Source: Streptococcus sanguinis (GTDB lineage Bacteria > Bacillota > Bacilli > Lactobacillales > Streptococcaceae). From it: a stretch of DNA of 64,000 bases. Shown piece after piece: positions 15,014 to 23,371 of this stretch (position 1 is the first letter of the stretch; each line of letters opens with the position of its first letter). A program made the translations under genes and the position numbers. The notes under the pieces were generated by a model, which worked only from the letters and a program-made list of their open reading frames with translations, made no database searches and had not been told where the DNA came from. Where the stretch lies: positions 1-64,000 of the forward strand of contig NZ_JAKUVC010000003.1 of the NCBI RefSeq assembly GCF_026781265.1, in the 5' to 3' direction.

Positions 15014-15613
15014 TTATTTGTTGAATTTGGGTATCAGTTGTTTGCCATTTCGATAGTTTAATTTAGATGTTGATGGAGATTGAGAAAATACAACCCCATC
15101 TTGGAGAACTCTAAAACCTTTTAGAACATGTTTAGATGAATAAATTGGTCGAAAGTTTTCTTGGAGATTTTGTCCCTCAATAGTCCTGTTTCTAATTCCT
15201 GACATTATAGAAGAGTTTGAAAGAGTAATTTTCTCAAATTCAGCTGTATCTTTAGTGAAATATTTTGTAAATTCTTCAAAAAGAAGCTCAGTGCCTATTA
15301 TTTTTATTATTTCCTTATTAAGAGAACAAAATTTAGAATTTATTAAGATATATCCTTTATATAAAACAACAGTGCAATAACCATATTTAGTCTCCCATAA
15401 ATCAGAGTCGACAATAAATGAAGGTTGGGATTGAATTTTAAATATTTTGGAGTAATAAGAATATTCGGAAACTATTTTTTCATTTTTAGACGTATAGTTA
15501 CCACTTCTTTTGTGGCAAGCATTATGGAAAAATTCTTTCCAATCCTTTTTAGAAATATTTTCTTTTGCTCTAATGATTTTGACAGTAGAAGGTAGTTGTA
15601 ATTGTAGTTCCAT
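15014..15613 (-). CDS. AT-rich gene of unknown function
   Basis: The 199-residue protein has no signal peptide, membrane segment or recognised motif. It is lysine-, serine- and isoleucine-rich, with a moderately basic C-terminus. The gene is markedly more AT-rich than its neighbours and lies between two gene remnants, which suggests horizontal acquisition. The ATG at 15613 has a GAAAGGA site upstream. It may be intact or a shortened form of a longer protein; the sequence alone cannot decide. Confidence 0.6.
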   Translation of the reverse strand: MELQLQLPSTVKIIRAKENISKKDWKEFFHNACHKRSGNYTSKNEKIVSEYSYYSKIFKIQSQPSFIVDSDLWETKYGYCTVVLYKGYILINSKFCSLNKEIIKIIGTELLFEEFTKYFTKDTAEFEKITLSNSSIMSGIRNRTIEGQNLQENFRPIYSSKHVLKGFRVLQDGVVFSQSPSTSKLNYRNGKQLIPKFNK

Positions 15614-15785
15614 TTTAGTCCTTTCAAGATGTATAGTTGATATAGTTAAAAATTTTATGATTTAGCTCCATTTTATTTTATACTATCACATACAAGTAAA
15701 TAAAACAATAAGTTGAGCTTTATTTGTTTGTTGAAAAAAGAATTGGTGACAGGTATCAACCTAAATAATTAGGTTGAATAACTAA

Positions 15786-16016
15786 AAGAGAATCTATCAT
15801 TTAAGAAGCAACTCAAATCTCCCGGGTGCTTTATCAGCCTCTCTGGAACTCGGCGTATGTGCTCCGCCAACAGAGATTATCGCCAATATCAATTGTACCG
15901 ATAGTGCGATTGCCAGCAAAACAGCTGAACTTGTAAACATGCTGGGCCAGCTCAGAGGCACAACGCTTGAAGCTCAGGAAGAACTAGAGAAGTTTTTGGC
16001 TGAATTTGAGAAATAA
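15786..16016 (+). pseudogene. C-terminal remnant of an unknown gene
   Basis: An open frame of 76 codons without any usable start runs from just after a stop codon to TAA at 16014-16016. It has protein-like composition (SLELGVCAPPTEIIANIN in the middle, a charged EAQEELEKFLAEFEK-type helix at the end) and a higher GC than the DNA upstream, and it is followed by a terminator. It is best read as the 3' part of a lost gene of unknown family. The bases from 15614 to 15785 hold only the promoter region of the AT-rich minus-strand gene. Confidence 0.45.
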
Positions 16017-16040
16017 TATCTAAAGAAATATCCTATCACA

Positions 16041-16087
16041 AACCAATCAAACTGGTACATTCTGCGCTAGTTCTGATTGGTTTTTCT
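16041..16087 (+). terminator. Terminator after the C-terminal gene remnant
   Basis: AACCAATCA (16041-16049) pairs with TGATTGGTT (16074-16082), with ACTGG/CTAGT pairing inside, followed by TTTTTCTTATTT. Its survival supports a former gene upstream. Confidence 0.85.
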
Positions 16088-16274
16088 TATTTCCGGATTT
16101 TAAGATGTATTTATTCTATATTTCAAATAAATAGATGCTTGAAACTTTATCATATAGATGTTCTTGGCTAGAACATTCGTCATTATTACGTTTTTGTTAC
16201 ATTTGTTATAAGTGTATGAATTGTCAGAAAATTTTTATTATAATATGGTTTATAAATAAAGTAAGGAGACTTCT

Positions 16275-19200
16275 ATGCAAAGACAACGTTTTTCACTCCG
16301 TAAATACAAGTTCGGTTTGGCTTCTGTTCTGTTGGGAACCGCTCTGGTTTTTGGTGCTGGACAGGCTCAGGCAGATGAGCAGGCGACAGCTAGTTCGTCA
16401 GGGCAAGGTCAGCCGACTGCCGCTGTGGCATCAGCGACTGAGCCTGCTTCTCAAGCAGCTACACCTGAGAGTCAGCCGGTAAGTCCAGCCCCTGTGAAGA
16501 AAGCAGCACCAGCTTCTTCTGAATCGGCTGCTTCAAGTACAGATCAGGCTAGCCAGCCTTCTACGGCAGAGGCTAAGGAAGCAGCTGCAGCTCCTGTAGA
16601 AAAAGGAGCGACTTCTTCGTCAGAAGAGGCTTCTTCAAGTGCTGAGAAGGTAACTCAACCATCTACTACAGAGTCCAAGCCGACAACTCCAGCTAGTCCG
16701 ACTGTAGAGTCTCCGGCAGCCGCAGACTCAGACAAGCCTGCTGCTAATCCTGATGCAACAGCAGAGCCTGCCGCTTCTCAAGGTGCTAAGCCAAGCAGCA
16801 TCAGTACCAATGAGATTATCAAGGTCCCTCAGACCTGGTCACAGGGTTATAAAGGTCAAGGCCGTGTGATAGCCATTATCGACTCAGGTCTGGATGTCCA
16901 TCATGAGGTTCTGAAGATCTCTGACCCGTCAAAGGCCAAGTATCAGACAGAGGCAGCTCTGGAAGAGGCTAAGAAAAAGGCCGGTATTGACTACGGGAAG
17001 TGGTACAACAGCAAAGTTGTCTATGCCTATAACTATATCGACGGTGATGACAATATCAAGGAAAAGAACAGTTACTCACATGGTATGCACGTAACAGGGA
17101 TTACAGCGGGAAATCCCAACAAGAAAGCTCCTAATGATGAGTATGTCTATGGTGTTGCGCCAGAAGCACAAGTTATGTTTATGCGGGTATTCTCAGACCG
17201 TCAGCGCACAACAAGCGACGCTATCTATATCAAAGCTATTGATGATGCAGTAGCTTTGGGAGCTGATACTATCAATATGAGTCTAGGTTCAGCAACAGGT
17301 TCAACGGTTGATGTCAGCCCTAGTCTGCAGGCCGCTATTGAGCGCGCTCGGGCCAAGGGGGTGAGTGTGATCATTGCAGCGGGTAATGACAACACCTTCG
17401 GAAGTGAATACTCTAAACCGCTGGTTGAAAATCCAGACTATGGTCTAGTTGGCAGTCCTTCAACAGTAGAAAGCTCTATCTCAGTCGCTTCTGTCAATAA
17501 TACTGTCCTGACAGAGGAAGTCATGGAAGTGCGTGGTCTGGAAAAGAACGATAAGCTTTTGAACGGTCATTTCAGCTACTCCATGGGTGAGACAAATGCA
17601 ACCTTTGAAAAGGGCAAAGAATATGAGTATGTCCATGTTGGTCTTGGCCGTGAAGAGGACTTTGCTGGTAAGGATCTGACAGGGAAGCTGGCTCTTATCC
17701 AGCGTGGTTCCTTTACCTTTGCTGAAAAAGTTAGAAATGCCATTAGCCATGGTGCTGTTGGTGCTCTGATCTACAATAATGTCGACGGAGCTAACCTAAC
17801 GATGAGCCTAGACAGTGAATCTAAAAAGGTTCCATCAGCCTTTATCAGTAAGGAATATGGAGAGGCATTGGCAGCCGGTAATTACAAGGTGGTCTTTAAT
17901 GGTCTTAAGGTCAATCGGCCGCATCCAGGAGCTGGTAGTCTGTCTGACTTCTCTAGTTGGGGTGTAACGACAGATGGCTTGCTCAAGCCAGATGTGACAG
18001 CACCAGGTGGCGATATTTACTCTTCACTTAATGACAATACCTATGGCTCTATGAAGGGAACCAGTATGGCTACCCCTCATGTGGCTGGTGTAGCGGCTCT
18101 GGTCAAGGAATATCTCCTTCAGCACTATCCAGACCTGACACCTGCCCAGAATGCCGATTTGGTCAAAGCCCTCATCATGTCAACAGCCAAGCTACACGTC
18201 AACAAGGAAACAGGTGCCTATACCTCTCCGCGTCAGCAGGGAGCTGGTATCGTAGATACGGCAGCGGCTATTTCTACGGGCCTCTATGTGACAGGGGATA
18301 ACCAATATCCTAGCGTTTCCTTGGGCAATGTCCAAGACAGTTTCACCTTTGACGTTACGGTTCATAATATCACGGATAAGGACCGGACGCTGAAGATGAT
18401 TGTCAATACCAATACGGATACGGTCAAGGATGGATACTTTACTCTGACACCGCGCAAATTGACTGAAACTGTCTGGCCAGAAGTCACCGTCAAGGCTCAC
18501 AGCAGCCAAAAAGTGACGGTCAAGGTAAATACTGCTAAGTTTGCGGAAGAGTTGATCAAGCAGATGCCGAACGGCTATTTCTTAGAAGGCTTTGTCCGTT
18601 TTGTCGATCCAGCGGATGACGGCGATGTGGTTAGTCTGCCATTCATGGGCTTCCGTGGGCAATTCCAAGATCTGCCAGCGGTAGAAAGACCAATCTATGA
18701 TCTGGTCCAAGAAGGCAAGTCAGGCTTCTATTACCCAGTGCCAGAGGACAAGAGTATCCTATCTGATGACAATGTATCTTCCCTTGTGACAGAGTCAAAT
18801 GATACACTCTACTCTACCGGTCGAACAGCTGCTCGTAGCTCAATTGTACTGGGAACTGCAGAAAATGCGGATGGTAAGCATGTGCTGCAGCTGGGAGCGG
18901 ATGGCAAGATTCGTCTGGCCTTCTCACCTAATGGTGATGGCAATCAGGACAGCATCCAGTATCGGACAGTTCTCTATCGCAATATCAATAATCTGACGGC
19001 TAGTGTTTATACGGCAGATGATAAGGACTATCGCTTCCCAATCTGGCAGAGCAGCACGATTAGAGAAGGCCGCAAGAACTATTATAGTGGTCAGTCAGAC
19101 AATCCTAAGTCCTACCTACTAGAAGATACATACTGGGATGGTCGTGATAGCAAGGGTGAGAAGCTGGAAGATGGCCTCTATACCTATGTGGTTCGCTATA

Positions 19201-20795
19201 CGCCAGATGTACCAGGTGCAAAAGGGCAGCAGATTAGCTTTAACCTGCAGATTGATAATCAGAAGCCTTTGATTAGCTCAGGCTATATCAGTACCAAGGA
19301 TGGTGCGGAAACCTTTACGGCTCGTAAGCCAAAAGATGTTGGCAACGGCGGTATTTTGAGAGAACAGGTCTTCTATCTGCAAGCAGATGAAAAAGGGAAA
19401 GAGACCTATAAAGCAGTGGATGATTTTGGCATTGAGCGTGATTACGAGCGTCGGGTTTACATCTCAGCCAATGCGGATGGCAGCTACACCTTGCCAAAAG
19501 GAGTGGACAAGTCTAAGATCTTCTATGTGGTAGAGGACTATGCGGGTAACCGTGATTCCATAGCTTTGTCAGAGCTAGTCAGTGCTGAAAATGATGGGCG
19601 TATCCGTGTCGCTCTGGTGGATGCTAATACGCATCAAGATGTGCATTCGACCTTTGTCTATCGGATCAAGGACAGCAAGGGCAAGTATGTCGAACTGGAC
19701 AAGGGCAAGAAAATCAATGCTCTGCCGTTTGGACGCTACACAGCTGAGATCTTTACTTATGATAAGGATGAGCTTCGTTTCTACAGCGCTCTGACTCAGG
19801 AGTTTGAGCTGACAGCCCAAGATAGCTTTAAGACGATTGAGTTTCTGGTCAAGAAGCTGGTCTTTGCACCGGTCAGCGTTGCCTTTGATCAAGCTGTTCC
19901 GAAGAATACCCAAGTGGTTCTCAAGAATAATAATGGCGATGCTTATACGCTTCCAGCAGAACTGTTTGGCAAGCATGCCTTTGGAAGATCCGTAGCAGCT
20001 GGATTCTACTCTGTCTTTGTCAACCTACCGACTGGCTATGAGCTCTGGGAAAATGAGCCGACTGTTGAGGTCAAAGAGGGCAAGAATAACCTACTCAAGC
20101 TAGGAGTTATCGTCAAGTCAGGCTTGCTGGCAGCTGTTAATCAGCAGTCTAATCTGGTCGGCACTGCTCAGTATTACAATGCTTCTGCAGCGAAGCGCAC
20201 GGCCTACGACCAAGCATATCAAGCAGCTAAGGAAGCTTTGACAATCAAACTGACCCAAGCGCAAGTTGATGCCGTAAGAGCAAAACTAGAAACAGCTTTG
20301 GCTGATCTAGACGGCAAGGACTCTGATATTGCTGCGGTTAAGGCGGCTGTGGAAGCTTATGCAGCTACTACTAAGACAGGGGTTTATGCTAATGCCAAGG
20401 ATAGGGCTCGCCGCGCTTATGACAAGTCCTTCCAAGCAGTAGCTCTGCTCTTGGTGCAGGACAAGGTTACCCAAGAGCAAATTGATACTGCGATCGCTCA
20501 GCTGACTACAGCAGAGAAGAAGCTGGATGGCAAGGCGACTAACTTTACCAATCTCAAGAAGCTAGTTGATGATGAGGTGCATTACCAAGCCATCAGCAAT
20601 AAGTTTATCTATGCGACTGACGCGGTGAAGGCGGCTTATCTAGAGGCCTATGCTGAGGCAAAGGCAGTCTTGGCGGATTCAGGTGCCAGCCAGGAAGATG
20701 TCAAAGCAGCCATTGCCAACCTCAGAGAGGCAAAAAGAAAACTCGATGGCAGAAAGCCAAGAGTAGTTAAACCGAAAAAACCTAAACAAGTCTAA
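16275..20795 (+). CDS. Secreted cell-surface subtilisin-like serine protease (PrtS/challisin/PrtA-like)
   Basis: This 1506-residue subtilase has a YSIRK-type signal (FSLRKYKFGLASVLLG, residues 7-22, cleavage near ADE), a Ser/Ala/Pro/Thr-rich linker to about 175, then the S8 catalytic domain with Asp203 (IIDSGLD), His269 (SHGMH), oxyanion Asn371 and Ser597 (GTSMATPH). A PA domain is inserted at about 450-545, and Fn3-like domains follow, as in C5a-peptidase relatives. Three FIVAR-like repeats (KLDGK endings, about 1300-1490) precede a basic tail ending KPKKPKQV. No LPXTG sorting signal or C-terminal hydrophobic segment is present, so attachment is probably non-covalent or it is released. Likely substrates are host or salivary proteins. 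Confidence 0.92.
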   Translation: MQRQRFSLRKYKFGLASVLLGTALVFGAGQAQADEQATASSSGQGQPTAAVASATEPASQAATPESQPVSPAPVKKAAPASSESAASSTDQASQPSTAEAKEAAAAPVEKGATSSSEEASSSAEKVTQPSTTESKPTTPASPTVESPAAADSDKPAANPDATAEPAASQGAKPSSISTNEIIKVPQTWSQGYKGQGRVIAIIDSGLDVHHEVLKISDPSKAKYQTEAALEEAKKKAGIDYGKWYNSKVVYAYNYIDGDDNIKEKNSYSHGMHVTGITAGNPNKKAPNDEYVYGVAPEAQVMFMRVFSDRQRTTSDAIYIKAIDDAVALGADTINMSLGSATGSTVDVSPSLQAAIERARAKGVSVIIAAGNDNTFGSEYSKPLVENPDYGLVGSPSTVESSISVASVNNTVLTEEVMEVRGLEKNDKLLNGHFSYSMGETNATFEKGKEYEYVHVGLGREEDFAGKDLTGKLALIQRGSFTFAEKVRNAISHGAVGALIYNNVDGANLTMSLDSESKKVPSAFISKEYGEALAAGNYKVVFNGLKVNRPHPGAGSLSDFSSWGVTTDGLLKPDVTAPGGDIYSSLNDNTYGSMKGTSMATPHVAGVAALVKEYLLQHYPDLTPAQNADLVKALIMSTAKLHVNKETGAYTSPRQQGAGIVDTAAAISTGLYVTGDNQYPSVSLGNVQDSFTFDVTVHNITDKDRTLKMIVNTNTDTVKDGYFTLTPRKLTETVWPEVTVKAHSSQKVTVKVNTAKFAEELIKQMPNGYFLEGFVRFVDPADDGDVVSLPFMGFRGQFQDLPAVERPIYDLVQEGKSGFYYPVPEDKSILSDDNVSSLVTESNDTLYSTGRTAARSSIVLGTAENADGKHVLQLGADGKIRLAFSPNGDGNQDSIQYRTVLYRNINNLTASVYTADDKDYRFPIWQSSTIREGRKNYYSGQSDNPKSYLLEDTYWDGRDSKGEKLEDGLYTYVVRYTPDVPGAKGQQISFNLQIDNQKPLISSGYISTKDGAETFTARKPKDVGNGGILREQVFYLQADEKGKETYKAVDDFGIERDYERRVYISANADGSYTLPKGVDKSKIFYVVEDYAGNRDSIALSELVSAENDGRIRVALVDANTHQDVHSTFVYRIKDSKGKYVELDKGKKINALPFGRYTAEIFTYDKDELRFYSALTQEFELTAQDSFKTIEFLVKKLVFAPVSVAFDQAVPKNTQVVLKNNNGDAYTLPAELFGKHAFGRSVAAGFYSVFVNLPTGYELWENEPTVEVKEGKNNLLKLGVIVKSGLLAAVNQQSNLVGTAQYYNASAAKRTAYDQAYQAAKEALTIKLTQAQVDAVRAKLETALADLDGKDSDIAAVKAAVEAYAATTKTGVYANAKDRARRAYDKSFQAVALLLVQDKVTQEQIDTAIAQLTTAEKKLDGKATNFTNLKKLVDDEVHYQAISNKFIYATDAVKAAYLEAYAEAKAVLADSGASQEDVKAAIANLREAKRKLDGRKPRVVKPKKPKQV

Positions 20796-20812
20796 TTGGT
20801 TTAAATCAGTTA

Positions 20813-20846
20813 AAATCCCTTAAGTTGAAACTTGAGGGATTTTTTG
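20813..20846 (+). terminator. Terminator after the subtilase gene
   Basis: AAATCCCTTAAG (20813-20824) pairs with CTTGAGGGATTT (20831-20842), followed by a run of Ts. Confidence 0.85.
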
Positions 20847-20854
20847 ATAAGTAT

Positions 20855-20883
20855 TTTACATTAGCCTTATTTTCTGCTATAAT
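20855..20883 (+). promoter_or_regulatory. Promoter of the glycine T-box operon
   Basis: TTTACA (20855-20860), 17 bases, then TATAAT (20878-20883) with extended TGC. Confidence 0.8.
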
Positions 20884-20890
20884 CTTTTTT

Positions 20891-21070
20891 AGAAAGAATT
20901 CTCATTGTCTACTTTTTAGCGAGTTCGGGATAGTGTGAGCCGGATAGGGAAGCAGTGCAGATGGCGCTTTCGGATATAATTTCAAAAGTAATGAAGTAAT
21001 AAATTAGGGTGGAACCGCGTCTTGACGCCCCTAGGTGAAATAGCCTAGGACTGTCGGATGTGGTTCTTTT
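20891..21070 (+). promoter_or_regulatory. T-box riboswitch leader, glycine specificity
   Basis: The hallmark T-box sequence GGGTGGAACCGCG occupies 21007-21019. A GGC triplet at 20963-20965, in the context atGGCgctttcgga, is the likely glycine specifier. The terminator form pairs GAACCGC (21012-21018) with GTGGTTC (21060-21066), followed by TTTT, with a CCTAGG/CCTAGG inner stem. Uncharged tRNA-Gly should favour read-through into the downstream genes, including glyQ and glyS. Confidence 0.85.
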
Positions 21071-21106
21071 GCGTACTGAGCCTATTGTTCGAAAGAAAGG
21101 AGATTC

Positions 21107-21868
21107 GTGGAGAACTTTTATCTTGTAAAAGACGAGAACCAATTAGCAGCTTTTCGAGGTTTCGTCGCAAAGAATTCCGCAAAGTTGCAGGATTATCTGG
21201 CTTTTTTAAAAGACGAGTTTGCGGTTTATGACTTGCCGCAAACCATCATTTGGTCCGATTTTGATTCTGCTACGCAGATCATTCGTGAAATTCCTGTGCC
21301 GGCTTATACAAATGATAAGCGGATGGTTATGACTCCCGAATTGACGGTTTGGAAAGATTTATATCTTCTTCAGTTGGAGAATTACGAGTCCTCTCACCAA
21401 ACTCGAGCAATAGCAAACCACTATCAGTCTTTGTCTGAAAATTCTCTCTTGCAGATTGTGGGCCATGAGTTAGCTCATTGGTCGGAGCATTTTTTAGATG
21501 ACTTTGATGGATACGGTGCCTATATCTGGTTTGAAGAAGGTATAGCTGAGTATATTAGCCGCAAGTATTTCTTTGCAGATGAAGAATTTCGAGTGGAAAA
21601 AGCTTGTAATCAGTCTCTCGTTGAGCTTTTTCAGAAAAAGCACGGTTGGCATTCATTGAATGATTTCGGCACTTCGACTTATCAAGGGAATTATGCTAGT
21701 ATTTTTTACGAATACTGGCGCAGTTTTTTGACAGTTGACAAGCTAGTAGAAAATCTAGGCAGTGTGCAAGCGGTCTTTGATTCTTATCATCGGTGGGCAA
21801 ATACAGATAAAACACTTCCCTTGTTGGATTGGTTCATAGAACAGAAAATAATAGACAAAGAGATATAA
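21107..21868 (+). CDS. Putative zinc metallopeptidase-like protein in the T-box operon
   Basis: The 253-residue cytoplasmic protein carries an HExxH zinc motif (HELAH, residues 120-124) and a following WFEEGIAEY segment whose Glu143 or Glu144 could be the third ligand, as in gluzincin/peptidase-MA-like enzymes. No signal peptide or membrane segment is visible. It starts with GTG behind a GAAAGGAG site. It is the first gene after the glycine T-box and therefore probably induced by glycine starvation, an unusual position because glyQ is normally first. Family and substrate are unknown to me. Confidence 0.75.
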   Translation: MENFYLVKDENQLAAFRGFVAKNSAKLQDYLAFLKDEFAVYDLPQTIIWSDFDSATQIIREIPVPAYTNDKRMVMTPELTVWKDLYLLQLENYESSHQTRAIANHYQSLSENSLLQIVGHELAHWSEHFLDDFDGYGAYIWFEEGIAEYISRKYFFADEEFRVEKACNQSLVELFQKKHGWHSLNDFGTSTYQGNYASIFYEYWRSFLTVDKLVENLGSVQAVFDSYHRWANTDKTLPLLDWFIEQKIIDKEI

Positions 21869-21870
21869 AC

Positions 21871-22090
21871 AAACAAAAGGAGTAACAAATGTCTAAAAAA
21901 CTTACTTTTCACCTCGCCAAAGTCAATTGCGAACCTAAAGGTTCGATTGACTAACGACAACCACTATGGGGCGGTTTGTCTAGGCGATGTACTAGCTTTT
22001 CAAAAGGGGAATAATCGTTCCCTTTTGAACGCTTCGCAAGAATCTCAAGAAACAAAAGGAGTAACAAATGTCTAAAAAATTGACTTTTCA
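21871..22090 (+). repeat. Duplicated glyQ start flanking a hairpin-rich insert
   Basis: About 41 bases covering the glyQ ribosome site and first codons occur at 21871-21911 and again at 22050-22090 with two mismatches. The first copy encodes only about 20 codons before a stop. Between them are two stem-loops: GTCAAT..CGAACC (21922-21935) with GGTTCGATTGAC (21940-21951), and TTCAAAAGGG (21999-22008) with CCCTTTTGAA (22020-22029). The layout suggests a duplication plus a small mobile insert. Confidence 0.7.
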
Positions 22091-22985
22091 AGAAATTATT
22101 TTGACTTTACAGCAGTTCTGGAATGACCAGGGTTGTATGCTCATGCAGGCTTATGATAATGAGAAGGGGGCGGGAACGATGAGTCCATATACCTTCCTGC
22201 GGGCTATTGGACCAGAGCCGTGGAATGCGGCCTATGTAGAGCCGTCTCGCCGGCCAGCTGATGGACGCTATGGGGAAAATCCTAACCGTCTTTACCAGCA
22301 CCACCAATTTCAGGTGGTTATGAAGCCATCTCCAAGCAATATCCAAGAACTTTACTTGCAGTCTTTGGAGCTCTTAGGCATCAATCCGCTGGAGCACGAT
22401 ATCCGCTTTGTCGAGGATAACTGGGAAAATCCGTCAACTGGATCGGCTGGTTTGGGCTGGGAAGTCTGGCTGGATGGTATGGAAATCACTCAGTTCACTT
22501 ACTTCCAGCAGGTCGGAGGTCTGCCGACTCAGCCGGTGACTGCTGAGGTGACTTATGGTCTGGAGCGTCTGGCTTCTTATATCCAAGAAGTGGACTCTGT
22601 CTATGACATTGAGTGGGCTGATGGCGTTAAGTACGGTGAAATTTTCACTCATCCTGAGTATGAACATTCCAAGTACAGTTTTGAGGTCAGCGACCAAGAC
22701 TTGCTCTTGGGGAATTTTGAGAAGTTTGAAGCGGAAGCTAAGCGCTGTCTGGATGAGCATCTGGTGCACCCAGCCTATGACTATGTTCTCAAATGCTCGC
22801 ATACCTTTAACCTCTTGGATGCGCGTGGCGCTGTATCTGTGACAGAGCGGGCTGGTTATATTGCTCGTATTCGGAATCTGGCGCGTGTTGTGGCCAAGAC
22901 CTTTGTAGCTGAGCGCAAGCGTCTGGGCTACCCGCTTTTGGATGTAGAGACTCGCGAGAAACTCTTGGCAGAGGAGGGAGAATAA
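22068..22985 (+). CDS. glyQ: Glycyl-tRNA synthetase alpha subunit
   Basis: GlyQ is the catalytic subunit of the alpha2beta2 glycyl-tRNA synthetase, charging tRNA-Gly. The 305-residue protein shows the family start [27 protein letters not shown] and [19 protein letters not shown] (class II motif region) and normal length. The ATG lies in the second copy of the duplicated start, behind AAAGGAG. The T-box lies more than 1 kb upstream, with one gene and an insert in between. The next gene starts two bases after its stop. Confidence 0.96.
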   Translation: MSKKLTFQEIILTLQQFWNDQGCMLMQAYDNEKGAGTMSPYTFLRAIGPEPWNAAYVEPSRRPADGRYGENPNRLYQHHQFQVVMKPSPSNIQELYLQSLELLGINPLEHDIRFVEDNWENPSTGSAGLGWEVWLDGMEITQFTYFQQVGGLPTQPVTAEVTYGLERLASYIQEVDSVYDIEWADGVKYGEIFTHPEYEHSKYSFEVSDQDLLLGNFEKFEAEAKRCLDEHLVHPAYDYVLKCSHTFNLLDARGAVSVTERAGYIARIRNLARVVAKTFVAERKRLGYPLLDVETREKLLAEEGE

Positions 22986-22987
22986 TC

Positions 22988-23332
22988 ATGGAGGAACTGT
23001 TAATAGTTGAATTGGAGGGCTTTCCTGGAACCCTTGATGATCATAGGATGGGGATAAATTTTAAAACATGTCTATCTCAAAAGATTGGGAATGTAGAATC
23101 AATATTGTATTGTAACTTCTCTCCTTTTTCTAATAACAATGAATACGATTATTGTGGATTATTGTTTCAATTAGGAATTTCTTGTGTAGGGCTATCAGAG
23201 GAAGAGTCAACGCGAAAATGTGACGAAATTTTGCAACAGATAAAATCTCTTAAAGATTTTTTGATTACTGTCCCCACACTGGAAGGTGTATATTCTAAAA
23301 GGGTTAAATCTATTGTCGAAATAGAATATTAA
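22988..23332 (+). CDS. Unknown protein inserted between glyQ and glyS
   Basis: The 114-residue protein has no recognised motif; it is acidic, contains several cysteines and has mixed alpha/beta character. A GAGGGAG site formed by the end of glyQ precedes its ATG. The gene is clearly more AT-rich than both flanking synthetase genes, suggesting that it was acquired. glyQ and glyS are normally adjacent, so this gene breaks the pair while keeping the operon transcribable. It could be a small immunity- or modulator-type protein, but nothing in the sequence proves this. Confidence 0.7.
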   Translation: MEELLIVELEGFPGTLDDHRMGINFKTCLSQKIGNVESILYCNFSPFSNNNEYDYCGLLFQLGISCVGLSEEESTRKCDEILQQIKSLKDFLITVPTLEGVYSKRVKSIVEIEY

Positions 23333-23371
23333 ATAATTCACTAAATATTAGAAAAAAATAAAGGAATAATC

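Noticed and set aside
16194-16215. Two TGTTA repeats upstream of the subtilase gene as a WalR/VicR site
   Set aside because: Their spacing is two bases too short for the usual TGTWAH-N5-TGTWAH arrangement.
21703-21714. TTTTTACGAATA, an exact match to the late-competence ComX box
   Set aside because: It lies inside the metallopeptidase-like gene, encodes ordinary residues (FYEY) and has no late competence gene directly downstream; chance is likely.
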